From the NCBI GenBank assembly GCA_001784175.1, contig MFPR01000012.1:1-64000 (forward strand): a DNA stretch of 64,000 nt, given 5' to 3'. The stretch is from Candidatus Lindowbacteria bacterium RIFCSPLOWO2_12_FULL_62_27. Its GTDB lineage: Bacteria; Lindowbacteria; 2-12-FULL-62-27. Made by a program: the position numbers and the translations under genes. Below are positions 19,301 to 25,700 of this stretch, piece by piece. The stretch's first letter is position 1. Each line of letters begins with the position of its first letter. Under the pieces are notes generated by a model. That model was not told where the DNA came from. It did not search any database and worked only from the letters and a program-made list of their open reading frames with translations.

Positions 19301-21145
19301 AGTTGTGACATCGGCGTCGGTAATAGTCACGCTTCCGCTGGGGGATAAAGAGGCATTGTTATAAATAATTTTCCCTTCTCCGATAAATGAATTCGCAGTG
19401 TACGAACTTCCATTCGCCGGCTCGCTCAGCGTATTACTGCTGGACGAGAGAAATCGCAGAATCAACACACCCGTAAAATCCGAGGTGGCCGGGTTTGTCC
19501 AACTCACGCGAACTTGATTGTTGAGATTATAGACATCGGTCGCAAAACTTGAAACAGCATCCGGCGCCTGATTGTCGACTTTGAACTGCACGCTTTCGAC
19601 CCACGAAGAGAAGACACCGGCCTCGTCCATCGCCCTCGCCCTGATCTTAACTGACAAATTGATCCCCGATATGACTTGGATGCTATCCCAAACTTTACTC
19701 TCATTTACTGAAGCGGACGGGGCTGGATATACAAACCCCAAACTTATCCAGCCAGACCCCAAATTATACTGGAACTCAATCTGGGAAATTTTGACGATAT
19801 TCTGATAACCGGTCGCTGTTGCGGATACGGTGATGTTTCCTCTATACCACTGTGTTGTCGAGTTGGGCGCCGTGATAGTCAAATTCGCTTTGACCGTGTT
19901 GATAAATTCATCCATGAACCCGGCGGAATAACTTATCGCATCTGGCAGCAGGGTTTCTGTTGCCCAGTATTGAGCCAGAGATTTACCATTTGCAACTTTA
20001 GGTTTAGCATAATTAGTGATATGATTCTCAAAGTAGTAGTAACCATAACCATTACCCAAATCACTTTCGCGCCATAACGCGTCGTTCACCAGTGGCTTGT
20101 TAAATGATGGCACGGTGAGATCCTGAGGAAGAGGCGGTGGCGGGACATTTCCATTCGATAATCGGTTGTAGATATGCCAGTAGTTATTCGTAGCATGATC
20201 TATAAAATATACGGCAAACTGTTCATTGAGTGATCCGGATGAAACAACGATCTCGTCCCACTGGGAATTGTCGCTATAATTATTATCGTAGTTCGTGAGT
20301 TTACCATAGTAACTATTTGCATTATATCCGGTAGTTGCCATATTCCTGAGATAATCTTGAATCGAACCTGTCTTATAAACACCAAGACGAGTTGCAGACT
20401 TCGCGTAGGTGGCCAAGGCATTGTAATTGTTCGTACACCACTGCTCGTAGCCATTCCCCGTGTGAGCCACATTCTCAACGCCGTGTTTATCGTCATGAAC
20501 ATGCGCCGGAACTGACATGTCTTGGATTAAGTGTACAACATGCCCCAACGCAAAAAAGGCTTTATTGAAGTTTCTCTCTCTATAATACCGCAATGCATCT
20601 TGATAGTCGTATGAATTCGTGCTGTTCGCGGCTACTATGCCGGACCATGTCAGTGCATCCACGTGAGTATTGGTTGTAAGAGCGTAGGCACCGCTTAAAC
20701 GGGCACCATCGGTTGCACGATAAAAGTGATTATAAAATCGACCATTGTTATAATCATAGCTTCTATCTTCTCCCCATACACCATCAATAATGTCGTTCCC
20801 TGCGCCTGGATCATTATTTGATCTAGAACCATTATCGAGGTGACTCCAGAGCGATTCATACGTGGAGTAATATTGCGATTGAGATTGGAGAAGCGCCAAT
20901 GCCTCCCGCGTAATATGTTCATGGACATTCTCGGTGTATGCATATGATCGACGGACTGGGATCAGAACGAAATAAAGGATCGAAAAAAGAGACAGTGTCA
21001 GACAGAGCTTTATAGGTTTACGAATTCTCGGTGAAAAAGTCGATCCCTCTGGATGTGCGCCGGTGGCCGAATGACCGTTGGACAGGCGGCGGTTCATGTT
21101 GCTGGGAACAGACTGCGACAAACGTCGAATGTCCCGGCCATCCAT
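10301..21145 (-). CDS. Giant secreted zinc phospholipase C-like / FG-GAP protein with C-terminal dockerin
   Basis: About 3614 residues; TTG 21160 and ATG 21097 are other possible starts, and none has a strong ribosome-binding site. In numbering from 21160: hydrophobic export segment 51-67, then a zinc-dependent phospholipase C-like domain (about 76-400) with HEHITREAL and GHVVHLIQDMSVPAHVHDD, which supply the His/Asp zinc ligands. Next are seven or so FN3 domains (520-1210), a nidogen-like domain (1217-1400), FG-GAP/VCBS repeats (DYDNDGDLDL) and an ASPIC/UnbV domain (to about 1880). A second FG-GAP block with another ASPIC/UnbV domain runs to about 2357, then a second nidogen-like domain, further FN3-like domains and a third FG-GAP block (2877-3257). 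A dockerin with two calcium loops (3553-3619) closes the chain. FG-GAP blades suggest beta-propellers for adhesion. First gene of the cohesin-dockerin chain. Confidence 0.85.
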   Translation of the reverse strand: MDGRDIRRLSQSVPSNMNRRLSNGHSATGAHPEGSTFSPRIRKPIKLCLTLSLFSILYFVLIPVRRSYAYTENVHEHITREALALLQSQSQYYSTYESLWSHLDNGSRSNNDPGAGNDIIDGVWGEDRSYDYNNGRFYNHFYRATDGARLSGAYALTTNTHVDALTWSGIVAANSTNSYDYQDALRYYRERNFNKAFFALGHVVHLIQDMSVPAHVHDDKHGVENVAHTGNGYEQWCTNNYNALATYAKSATRLGVYKTGSIQDYLRNMATTGYNANSYYGKLTNYDNNYSDNSQWDEIVVSSGSLNEQFAVYFIDHATNNYWHIYNRLSNGNVPPPPLPQDLTVPSFNKPLVNDALWRESDLGNGYGYYYFENHITNYAKPKVANGKSLAQYWATETLLPDAISYSAGFMDEFINTVKANLTITAPNSTTQWYRGNITVSATATGYQNIVKISQIEFQYNLGSGWISLGFVYPAPSASVNESKVWDSIQVISGINLSVKIRARAMDEAGVFSSWVESVQFKVDNQAPDAVSSFATDVYNLNNQVRVSWTNPATSDFTGVLILRFLSSSSNTLSEPANGSSYTANSFIGEGKIIYNNASLSPSGSVTITDADVTTGVEYVYRAFSYDSARNYTRSVWTRATPTAPDVAAPASVTGVSSSAGNQQVTLYWTEPASDFAGVLILRSTGSAPNTNPTPNQTYWYGNTIGNAQVILVTLSTSNSSFPDQYLTNGTTYYYRIYSYDSARNYATGVSTSATPAGVDATAPADISAFSAAPGDGQNNLTWSNPSASDFAGVLIVQRTGGYPTGVPTQTTSYTAGNPLGDGTVLYSSSGISTTHTSLTNGTTYYYKAFSYDATRNYSSGVTQSATPFDQTPPADVTGLAASGGDGTLSLNWTNPGSDFSGVVILRSTSSVNDAPINRTSYLAGNTIGSSIVVYAGASSSLADNQNLTNGTTYYYKVFSHDSSRNYAGGVAVSAVPATASSSIPSNVFGLTASPGNGQVSLTWNNPSANFSGNIILYRVGEPVAGIPSNGTSYSVGSVIGGDTVVYKSTGTADTRTGVSNGTTYYYKVCSYNSANDYSGGATINATPVSAADVTPPSDVTNFSASVGNAQAGLTWTNPGADFAGVVMVRSAVSSLAGFPLAGQSYPAGSAIGNGTVIYNSTGTSFTDAGRTNGTTYYYTAYSFDAARNYAYGVSGLATPVAPAGDTVSASVVTYNWVTATDGTLWSPDAGNTDDGSKLVNIGFNFSFYGTSYSQLKISSNGHVVFGSSSATEYNNVAIPNTNQPNNFIAPFWDDLNPASGGAIYYKTTGSSPNQKFIVQWNGVPHYPSEGSYTFQLILQENGEILFQYNTMSGQYANGNSATWGTENQDGMAGRSMFPVSGIYNNLALRIYSDTQTQATQANATFTRADAAAGLSESLGGDGLAWGDYNNDSYVDIFVLVDGANPFLYKNNGNQTFTNVAGSLGITGSATELVAPVWGDFDNNGGLDLLASNTSGQSYLYKNNGTGSSFSKITGSITNVDADAEAVAVLDYDRDGDLDLFVTSAGGQDRLYNNTGAGDFVDSTSSAGILTETANGEGVSWADYDNDGDLDIFVANEWGNPSYLYRNNGNGTFTEVAASAGINGVFAADAPLWLDYDNDGDFDLFIANWAQAPRVYKNNGNGTFTDVSSSSGVTDSSYCNGTIAAGDYDNDGDMDVIINNYYQQILYRNNGNGTFSNATTSAGVTDYTTGWDEVAAFADYDNDGDLDLYLGGPGQDILYKNNLVENGSGGRNYIKVIALTDTNGNASESDAQPDRLAIGAKVEVDLDGAADFAPGFGRYAEALIGAGDGWDYYQGPGHLGVGSATSVDVRVTFPDGDVIMQEAVAVNQTIIVMDTTLGIFVNPVWSDFGDGVYRSSIAWGDYDADFDVDLAVSGIDYWGYLRFYILNNSDSEFFSSGPEPMGANYGIYYASIAWGDYDNDGKLDIAVAGLNRFIIFRNAGNDSFINAAEPMGFNAGLSDPAIAWADYDRDNDLDIAVSGVDFSNNKRLVIFQNNGSGTFSNAAEPMGMNAGVSNSSIGWADYDGDLDMDLAVSGWSGTSRRLIIFRNDGNGIFTNVAEPMGTNAGVNYSSLSWADYDNDGDPDLAITGLSSSLGAGTKNIIIFRNDGDGAFTRAIEPMAIDSGVYKSSIAWGDYDADGYLDLAVAGLQSGTDRRLIIYRNSGDGRFTNMAEPMGPNVGVDEGSIAWVDRDEDGDLDLTVSGYDGANRRLIVFKNNLPGKNFVKFQIVTDSNGNAEESDAQPDRTAIGAKVEVDLNGGGDFVPGADYAMRIVDAASPLVVGIRTAAAVDIRVTFPDGDVAVRRGVAANQTITIKDPPAVTATISSGLYQSEIVAYNWLDISATGNRLSDTTNDTLLPTNIGFNFNYFGKNYSRLMISSNGFVTFDTTLIGGYPVNQSIPGGAQPNNTIAPFWDDLNPEAGGNIYYRTSGSYPTRQFIVQWEAVPHSPNEGSHTFQMILYETLNEIVFQYKNMTGIYANGNSATWGIENETGTVGSSSFPISTISNQQALRIYPRPVNSPPIKAASPFPSNGATNQSLNAFLSWADGGGATSYDVYFGTSPIHQASDSRASRSVTSYQPQLAMGKTYYWRIDARNAYGLTRGDVWQFSTDSDPVSAYSIRGPTTNAWYRAINNVFTVQVVPPDTISGAISYIEFELENLADSYSAMPSSEDTVAPARDYSSDTNGWSLKFDARNLSHGFGYRVRVRAGDSDGFATSWHYTSEFGIDKIAPQAPSSVISATPPPNAPSSLGTITVNWSGASDSGAGVAGYSVLWSKNQSDTPDLIKDVDTPTSSYMISSKGNWYVHVRTVDRVGLVSPGVFHVGPFVIGTDTPTFTAGQEPLDVPVLWSSIDWGDYDNDGDQDIVIAGLNTVGNYRLIVYRNDGGIFTVASEPMGNYKGVKYGSVDWGDYDGDADLDLAVIGDDGTNKRLIIYQNAGNSGFTAASQPMGSNTGLTYSSIQWGDYDGDGDLDLAACGFDGTNTRLMVIRNNGGNNFSIIVQPLGATAGLSNCAVQWGDYDRDGDLDFAAAGTADGSPDAPRFIVFKNIGGDSFIKSVEPMGANSGFYDGSLDWGDYDNDGDLDLVVSGASGADEYLVVFKNIGNDSFAKALDPMGANAGVFWSSVNWGDYDNDGKLDLVIAGTTDGLNNRLIVYRNEGNGVLSKIAEPLGTNAGINGGAARWGNYDNDADLDLAVSGYDGTNRRLIFLKNNTPTILSAQGNIIGGSSRYYVTNNALNADRVNPYLGPDGLGASGWTLSGLVGGETVTLTISQLQSLQIDGVTDFRYVSVENSPSDSPYYEHYSVAQDNEGNIRTLEVWDDGGHDFYTAAESLNSTGFIMIPATPVVGTTYTRTRRHGAVEKTKILSKTATVTLPSGLTFTNCLVMSETGTDWYHADTVYYAPGVGLIKFEDDHPGILFRERFQFTPSINSRTGNGIDTIAFATTGNNNFSGIRVYIRPSYDSSLATASGTTDTNGGIDLESIPDGEYKIELKASGSLTRRVSFTVLNGVINGGAGITIPPLIKGDANGSGDIGPGDWSVVVDNWGATSPDADSNNSGDVGPGDWSVIVDNWGQTDDGW

Positions 21146-21216
21146 AAAGAGGCCGTGCAACGCCGGGTCACCGGCGCGTCACTGGGGGTCACCGGGGTCA
21201 GGCGTAGGTTTATAGG

Positions 21217-21243
21217 TTTATACTCAGATCGACTTTGACTCAA
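21217..21243 (-). promoter_or_regulatory. Weak candidate promoter for the giant exoprotein gene
   Basis: On the minus strand TTGAGT (21243-21238) and TATAAA (21222-21217) lie about 60-70 bases upstream of the candidate starts. The spacer is only 15 bases, which is short, so the call is tentative. Confidence 0.25.
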
Positions 21244-21382
21244 TTGAAGCCCCAAAGCTGACAGCGCCATCGGAGGGACGCCATTCCCGCACTACCCGTC
21301 AAGCAGTACGCGGCATCGCGCCGGGTACAACGCACGCGGCGCGTGTTCCATGAGTCCCGGCGCGATTTCGGATACTTCGGGC

Positions 21383-21467
21383 ATGAAAGCGAGAGTGAAT
21401 GATGGTGAGAGGAAAGCGCTGGCTCTCATCCGGAAAATCCAGGCGATGTCGGACAAGTACGGGGGGC
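21383..21467 (+). pseudogene. Fragment of the antitoxin-like gene, copy 2
   Basis: ATG 21383 follows the same GATTTCGGATACTTCGGGC block as the other two copies. It encodes a run ending ALIRKIQAMSDKYGG, matching residues of the copy at 21975. After KYGG the similarity stops and the frame continues into unrelated sequence. The -35 region is degenerate here. No PIN toxin follows. From 21468 to 21930 I find no gene. Confidence 0.5.
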
Positions 21468-21713
21468 ATCCCGATCGATACCGGTTGAGACACCCCGCCA
21501 TCCGCCGCACGGCTGTCATTCCGACGCCATGGACGGCATTATACCCGGAGCGATACGAGTCGTGCCGAATTCCGGAGGGTATGCCGGCATCCGCCATCAT
21601 TTCATCGGTCGAATCCATCCTTCGCCTCCGCATCCCAAGAAATATCTCATCATAAAGCCGGATCGAACCGCCGGAGGCCAAGCCGGCGTCGGGGGAGGCT
21701 GTTCACATTACTA

Positions 21714-21750
21714 CTTATAGTATAGAGAAAAATTATGCTTCTTATAGTAT
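21714..21750. repeat. AT-rich direct repeat (CTTATAGTAT twice)
   Basis: CTTATAGTAT occurs at 21714-21723 and 21741-21750, with the starts 27 bases apart, inside an AT-rich island in otherwise GC-rich DNA. It could be a regulator-binding site or a promoter remnant; no adjacent intact gene explains it. Confidence 0.35.
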
Positions 21751-21939
21751 TACCATGTCAAGAACCCGGCCGAAAATAACGTGGGAAAGCACAGTCACAT
21801 CGTGATACAGCCCGCGGGCATGGTAACAGGCCCCCCCCCATTTTGACATTGTCCGATACCAGGCTGGAGAGGCGATTCGGGCACGTTTACGGGAAAACGG
21901 CGCCATGCATTGAGACCCTGAAACATCACCGCCGGTTCC

Positions 21940-21974
21940 TTGACTCGTCCGGCGGGATTTCGGATACTTCGGGC
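21940..21974 (+). promoter_or_regulatory. Conserved leaderless-type promoter of the antitoxin/PIN module, copy 3
   Basis: TTGACT (21940-21945), a 17-base spacer and GATACT (21963-21968) stand six bases before the ATG at 21975. Geometry and sequence match copy 1 at 2445, including the bases between -10 and ATG. Confidence 0.45.
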
Positions 21975-22157
21975 ATGAAAACGAAAAGCAAGAACGCCGC
22001 GCGCGGCCGAAGAGCCATGGCGCTGATCCGGAAAATCCAGGCGATGTCGGACAAGTACGGGGGGCCGACGAAAGGCAAGACGGAGGAGGAAATCCTTCGC
22101 GCGATGAAGAAAACCCGCGAAGAACTCTGGGACAAATATCTTGCATCTCGTCCTTGA
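21975..22157 (+). CDS. Antitoxin-like protein (60 residues), best-preserved copy
   Basis: Start at ATG 21975, chosen because the conserved promoter block ends there; longer upstream frames are spurious. The protein is basic at the N-terminus (MKTKSKNAARGRR), then MALIRKIQAMSDKYGG, then an amphipathic helix (EEEILRAMKKTREELWDKYL). It overlaps the start of a PIN-domain fragment by 17 bp, the order and overlap typical of type II toxin-antitoxin operons. Likely role: neutralise and co-repress with a PIN RNase, but the toxin here is destroyed. Family not recognised beyond that context. Confidence 0.55.
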   Translation: MKTKSKNAARGRRAMALIRKIQAMSDKYGGPTKGKTEEEILRAMKKTREELWDKYLASRP

Positions 22158-22243
22158 TGCCAACGAGTTTATCTTCGCCTTAGGCAATTTTAGAAAACCT
22201 TCCTGTCTGCACGGCGGAGGAGTTTCTCGCGAAATACTCGTAA
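22141..22243 (+). pseudogene. Collapsed PIN-domain toxin gene
   Basis: From TTG 22141 the frame reads HLVLDANEFIFALGNFRKPS, the first strand of a PIN domain with its catalytic aspartate and the acidic/E position. Within about 20 codons the frame is lost. In the +1 frame just after, TAEEFLAKYS and a TAA at 22241 fit the closing helix of PIN_3 proteins (ending in EFL). The central part, about 90 codons, is missing, so the gene is a deletion product. From here to 22397 no gene is seen. The flank contains TATAATATGGAGAGG, shared with the 3' side of copy 1 (about 2951). Confidence 0.5.
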
Positions 22244-22397
22244 GTTGCCCGCCGCCGGATCCGGTGTCAGGAGGGCGCCGTATAATATGGAGAGGACGAC
22301 CAGAATCCGTTTCAGGAGCGGGGAGAGAGACAGCCAAGAAGGGACGGCGGCGGACCGACAAAGTCAGGGGGGATGACGGGGGGTCTCCATCCGCCGT

Positions 22398-22718
22398 TCA
22401 CCCCGCGTCCGCGGCCCCCGTTCGGATCGTTTCGCTTTCCGTCAGCGGCGAGACGAAGATTTTCCCGTCGCCCGGGTTGCCGGTGCGGGCGGCGATTTTG
22501 ATGGAGTCGATGGCGAGGTCCACGGCGCTGTCCTTGACGACGGCCAGGATGAGAACCTTGGGGAGTTCCTCGTAGCGGACGGTGCCGGCGACGAGGCCCT
22601 TCTGGCGGCCGCGGCCGAAGACGTCGATTTTCGTGTAGGCGTTCACCCCGCTTTTGGCGAGATGGTCGATCACGTCCTTTTCCTTTTCCCTGCGAACGAT
22701 TGCTTGAATCATTTTCAT
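22398..22718 (-). CDS. P-II family nitrogen regulator
   Basis: 106 residues. The start at ATG 22718 overlaps the nitrite reductase stop as ATGA; a longer frame upstream is only a shadow of that gene. P-II features: MKMIQAIVRREKEKDVIDHL at the N-terminus, GRGRQKGLVAGTVRYEELPK (a T-loop much shorter than in GlnB/GlnK), and the B-loop signature with GDGKIFVSPL. It is expected to form trimers that sense ATP/ADP and 2-oxoglutarate. Last gene of the nitrate operon, so it probably monitors or gates nitrite reduction or nitrate uptake. Shortened T-loops occur in NifI-type and other specialised P-II proteins; the partner is unknown. Confidence 0.85.
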   Translation of the reverse strand: MKMIQAIVRREKEKDVIDHLAKSGVNAYTKIDVFGRGRQKGLVAGTVRYEELPKVLILAVVKDSAVDLAIDSIKIAARTGNPGDGKIFVSPLTESETIRTGAADAG

Positions 22719-25700
22719 GATGCCTCCACCACCTCCGGGACCAAGCCCACGCGTTTTTCGGATTTGGGCATTTTGTCGATCAGCCGCTGCTCGATCATTT
22801 TTTCGACCGCCGCGAATCCCAGGCGGCCGATGGTGTCGCGCACGGTTTCGCCCGACGTGCGATTGAGGAGGATCACGTCGAGAAGCGAGTCGAGGGTCGG
22901 CACGACCATGTCCTCCGTGACTTTGCGCGCCACCGGCTGGGCGAGCTCCACTTTCGCGTCGCCCTGCCCCCCCTGGCCGATCCGGCCGCAGGCGACCATC
23001 GTATAGGAATAGCGTTTCTCCTCGCCCACGGCCGACATGGACCCGACAAGCCCGATGTCCGCGAGCTGCTGTTTGGTGCAACTGTTCGGACATCCCGAGA
23101 TGCTGATGAGGAGTCCCTCGAGGAGCGCAGCCTTGGCGGGGTCGATGGGACTGAATTTTTTGATAATGTCGCGTGCGGCGCCCTGGGAATTGGTCACGGC
23201 GAGGACGCAGAACTCGGTGCCGACGCAGGCGGTGACGCGCAGATTCTTGGATCTGTCTTTGAGCTTGAGCCTCGCGCGTTTCAGGTGCTCGATCAAGAGC
23301 GGGAGTTTTGCGGCCCGGACATAGTGAAATTCGATGTCCTGGTCCTTCGTGAAACACGCCTCGCCGTTTCCATATCGCCGGCAAATTTCGGCGGCCTCCC
23401 GGATCTGCCAGCCCTCGATTTCGCCGAGCGTGACGTCGAGTTCGACGCGGACGTATCCCGGCTCGGATTGGGGATGGCAACCGGGGGGAAAGGACTGGGA
23501 CCCCCTCACCCTGACCCTCTCCCCCATTCGGGGGAGAGGGGAAAAAGCGTACAAGATTCGTTCGAAGAAAGAAGGCAGCGCAGGCTTTTTCGGAGTGATC
23601 GCCAGCGGGATCTGAAAAGCGCGGTTTTCGGGCATGGCCTTTTTTTCGGCGAAGACTTTTTCGAACTCCGCCGTGAATTTTTCGCGGCCCCAATCCTCGA
23701 TCAGATGTTTGAGCCTTGATTTTTCCTTTGTGCGGATGCCGTGTTTCATGTGGATTTCGAAAATCGTCTGGCAGACAGCGAGAACCTCCGACGGGGTCAC
23801 AAAGTCGCGGATTTTGAATCCGAGCATTGCGCGCTTGCCCAGACTGCCGCCGACCCAGGCTTCGAAACCGGGTTCAGCCTCCTTACGCACCGGCACGAAC
23901 GCGATGTCGTTGATCTGCGCTTCGCCGCCGCAGTCAGGACCGCCGGCGAAATAGATGTTGAGGCGGTTGGGCATTTTGGAATTGATGTAGTCCGAGCGCT
24001 GGACAAAATGGTCGGAGATCGCCTTGGCCCAGGCATGCGCGTCGACCTTCGCGCACGGGCAGATGTGCGAATGCGGGCAGGCGGCGACATTGCGCATGGT
24101 GTGGCCGCAACTGGACCGGGTCGTGATCCCGACCCGTTCGAGCCGGTCCCAGATGGCGGGGACTTCGTCGACTTTGACCCAGTGAAGCTCGATGTCCTGC
24201 CGCGTGGTCAGGTGTCCCCAGCCGCGACCATGGAGATCGGCGACTTCGGCCAGCGCCATGAGCTGCTTGGCGGTGACTTTGCCGCCGGGGATGCGGATCC
24301 GCATCATGAAAAAGCCGGCGTGCTTCTGGCTGCAGACGCCGTATGTTTTCAGGCGGTAATAATCGTCTTCCGACAGCGCGAACGCGCCCTGTTGGCGGAT
24401 TTTTTCCCAGTCGAGCGACAGCCCCTCCTGCTTGATTTTTTCGACCGGAAGGACCCGCGGATATTCGCGCGGAACGTCAAATCGCTGAGGCGCGGGCGGC
24501 GCCGGCCTGCCGCCGAGCGTTTCTTTGATTATCGTGTCGACAAGCGACGCGCAGGACCCGCATCCTGTCGATGCTTTGGTGCAGCGCGCCACGTCCGCCA
24601 CCGTCTTGCAGTCCTTCTCGCGGATCGCCTTGACGATGGTTCCCTTGGACACGGAATTGCAGTTGCAGACCTGGTCGGTGTCGGCCATCGCCGTCCCGCT
24701 GATCACGATGCGATCCTTGGCCGCGACCTGTTCGTTGACCATCGACTGAATCTCGGCCATGCGGTCGGTGACCTCGCGGCCGGATTTGATGAGATTGAAC
24801 AATTCCTGTCCGTTCTTCTTGGTGCCCAGGAGGATCATGCCGACCAGCCGGCCGCGCTGAAGAACGACTTTTTTATAGACGCCCTTGGTGGAATCGATGA
24901 AGACGAGTTTCTCGTATCCCGGGCCGCCCAGAAATTGCCCGGCCGACATGAGTTCCACGCCGGCCACTTTCAGCACCGTCGCGCACACCGAGCCTTCATA
25001 CCGCAGCGCGCCGGGGCCGACCATCGCGTCGGCCGCGACCCGGACCTGCTCACGGATCGGATCGATGAAGCCGTACACTTTTCCGCGATGCTCGACGACG
25101 TCACCGACCGCAAAGATGTCAGGGTGCGAGGTCTGCAGGCGGTCGTTAACGATCAGACCGCGGTGGGCGGCCAGGCCGGCCGCGCGGGCCAGCTCCAGAT
25201 TGGGCCGGACACCGGTGCAGACGAGGACGAGATCCGCCGGCATGTCCTCTCCGGACTTGAGGCGGATGCCTTCGACTTTTCCGTTCCCCAGAATTTCGGT
25301 TGCCGTGGTGTTTAGAAGGAATTCGATTCCCATGCGCTCCATTTCGCGTTTCAGAAGCGCCGCGCCGAGATCGTCGAGCTGCAGTTCCATCAGGCGGTCC
25401 ATCAGATGGACGACCGTGACCGACAATCCGTGATTGATCAGGCCACGCGCCGCTTCAAGGCCCAGGAGGCCGCCGCCGATGACCACGGCACGGCGAGATT
25501 TTTGTGCCAGATCCAGAATGCGCTCGCAGTCTTCGAGCGTCCGAAAACACAGGACGCCCGCCTTGTCCGCCCCCTGCATCGGCGGGATGAAGGGACTGCC
25601 GCCGACCGCGATGAGGAGCCGGTCGAACGGCGTGACAGCGCCCGACGCGTCCGTGACGGTTTTGCCCTCCGGATCGATCGACGCCACGCGCGCGCCGGCG

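Noticed and set aside
22141-22575. 144-codon plus-strand frame starting with a PIN-like strand
   Set aside because: Only the first 20 codons match PIN; the rest is low-complexity readthrough into the P-II region, so it was scored as a collapsed pseudogene instead.
22398-23693. A 431-codon frame ending in the P-II protein
   Set aside because: Only the last 106 codons are real; the first three quarters re-read the nitrite reductase in another phase with Arg/His-rich shadow composition.
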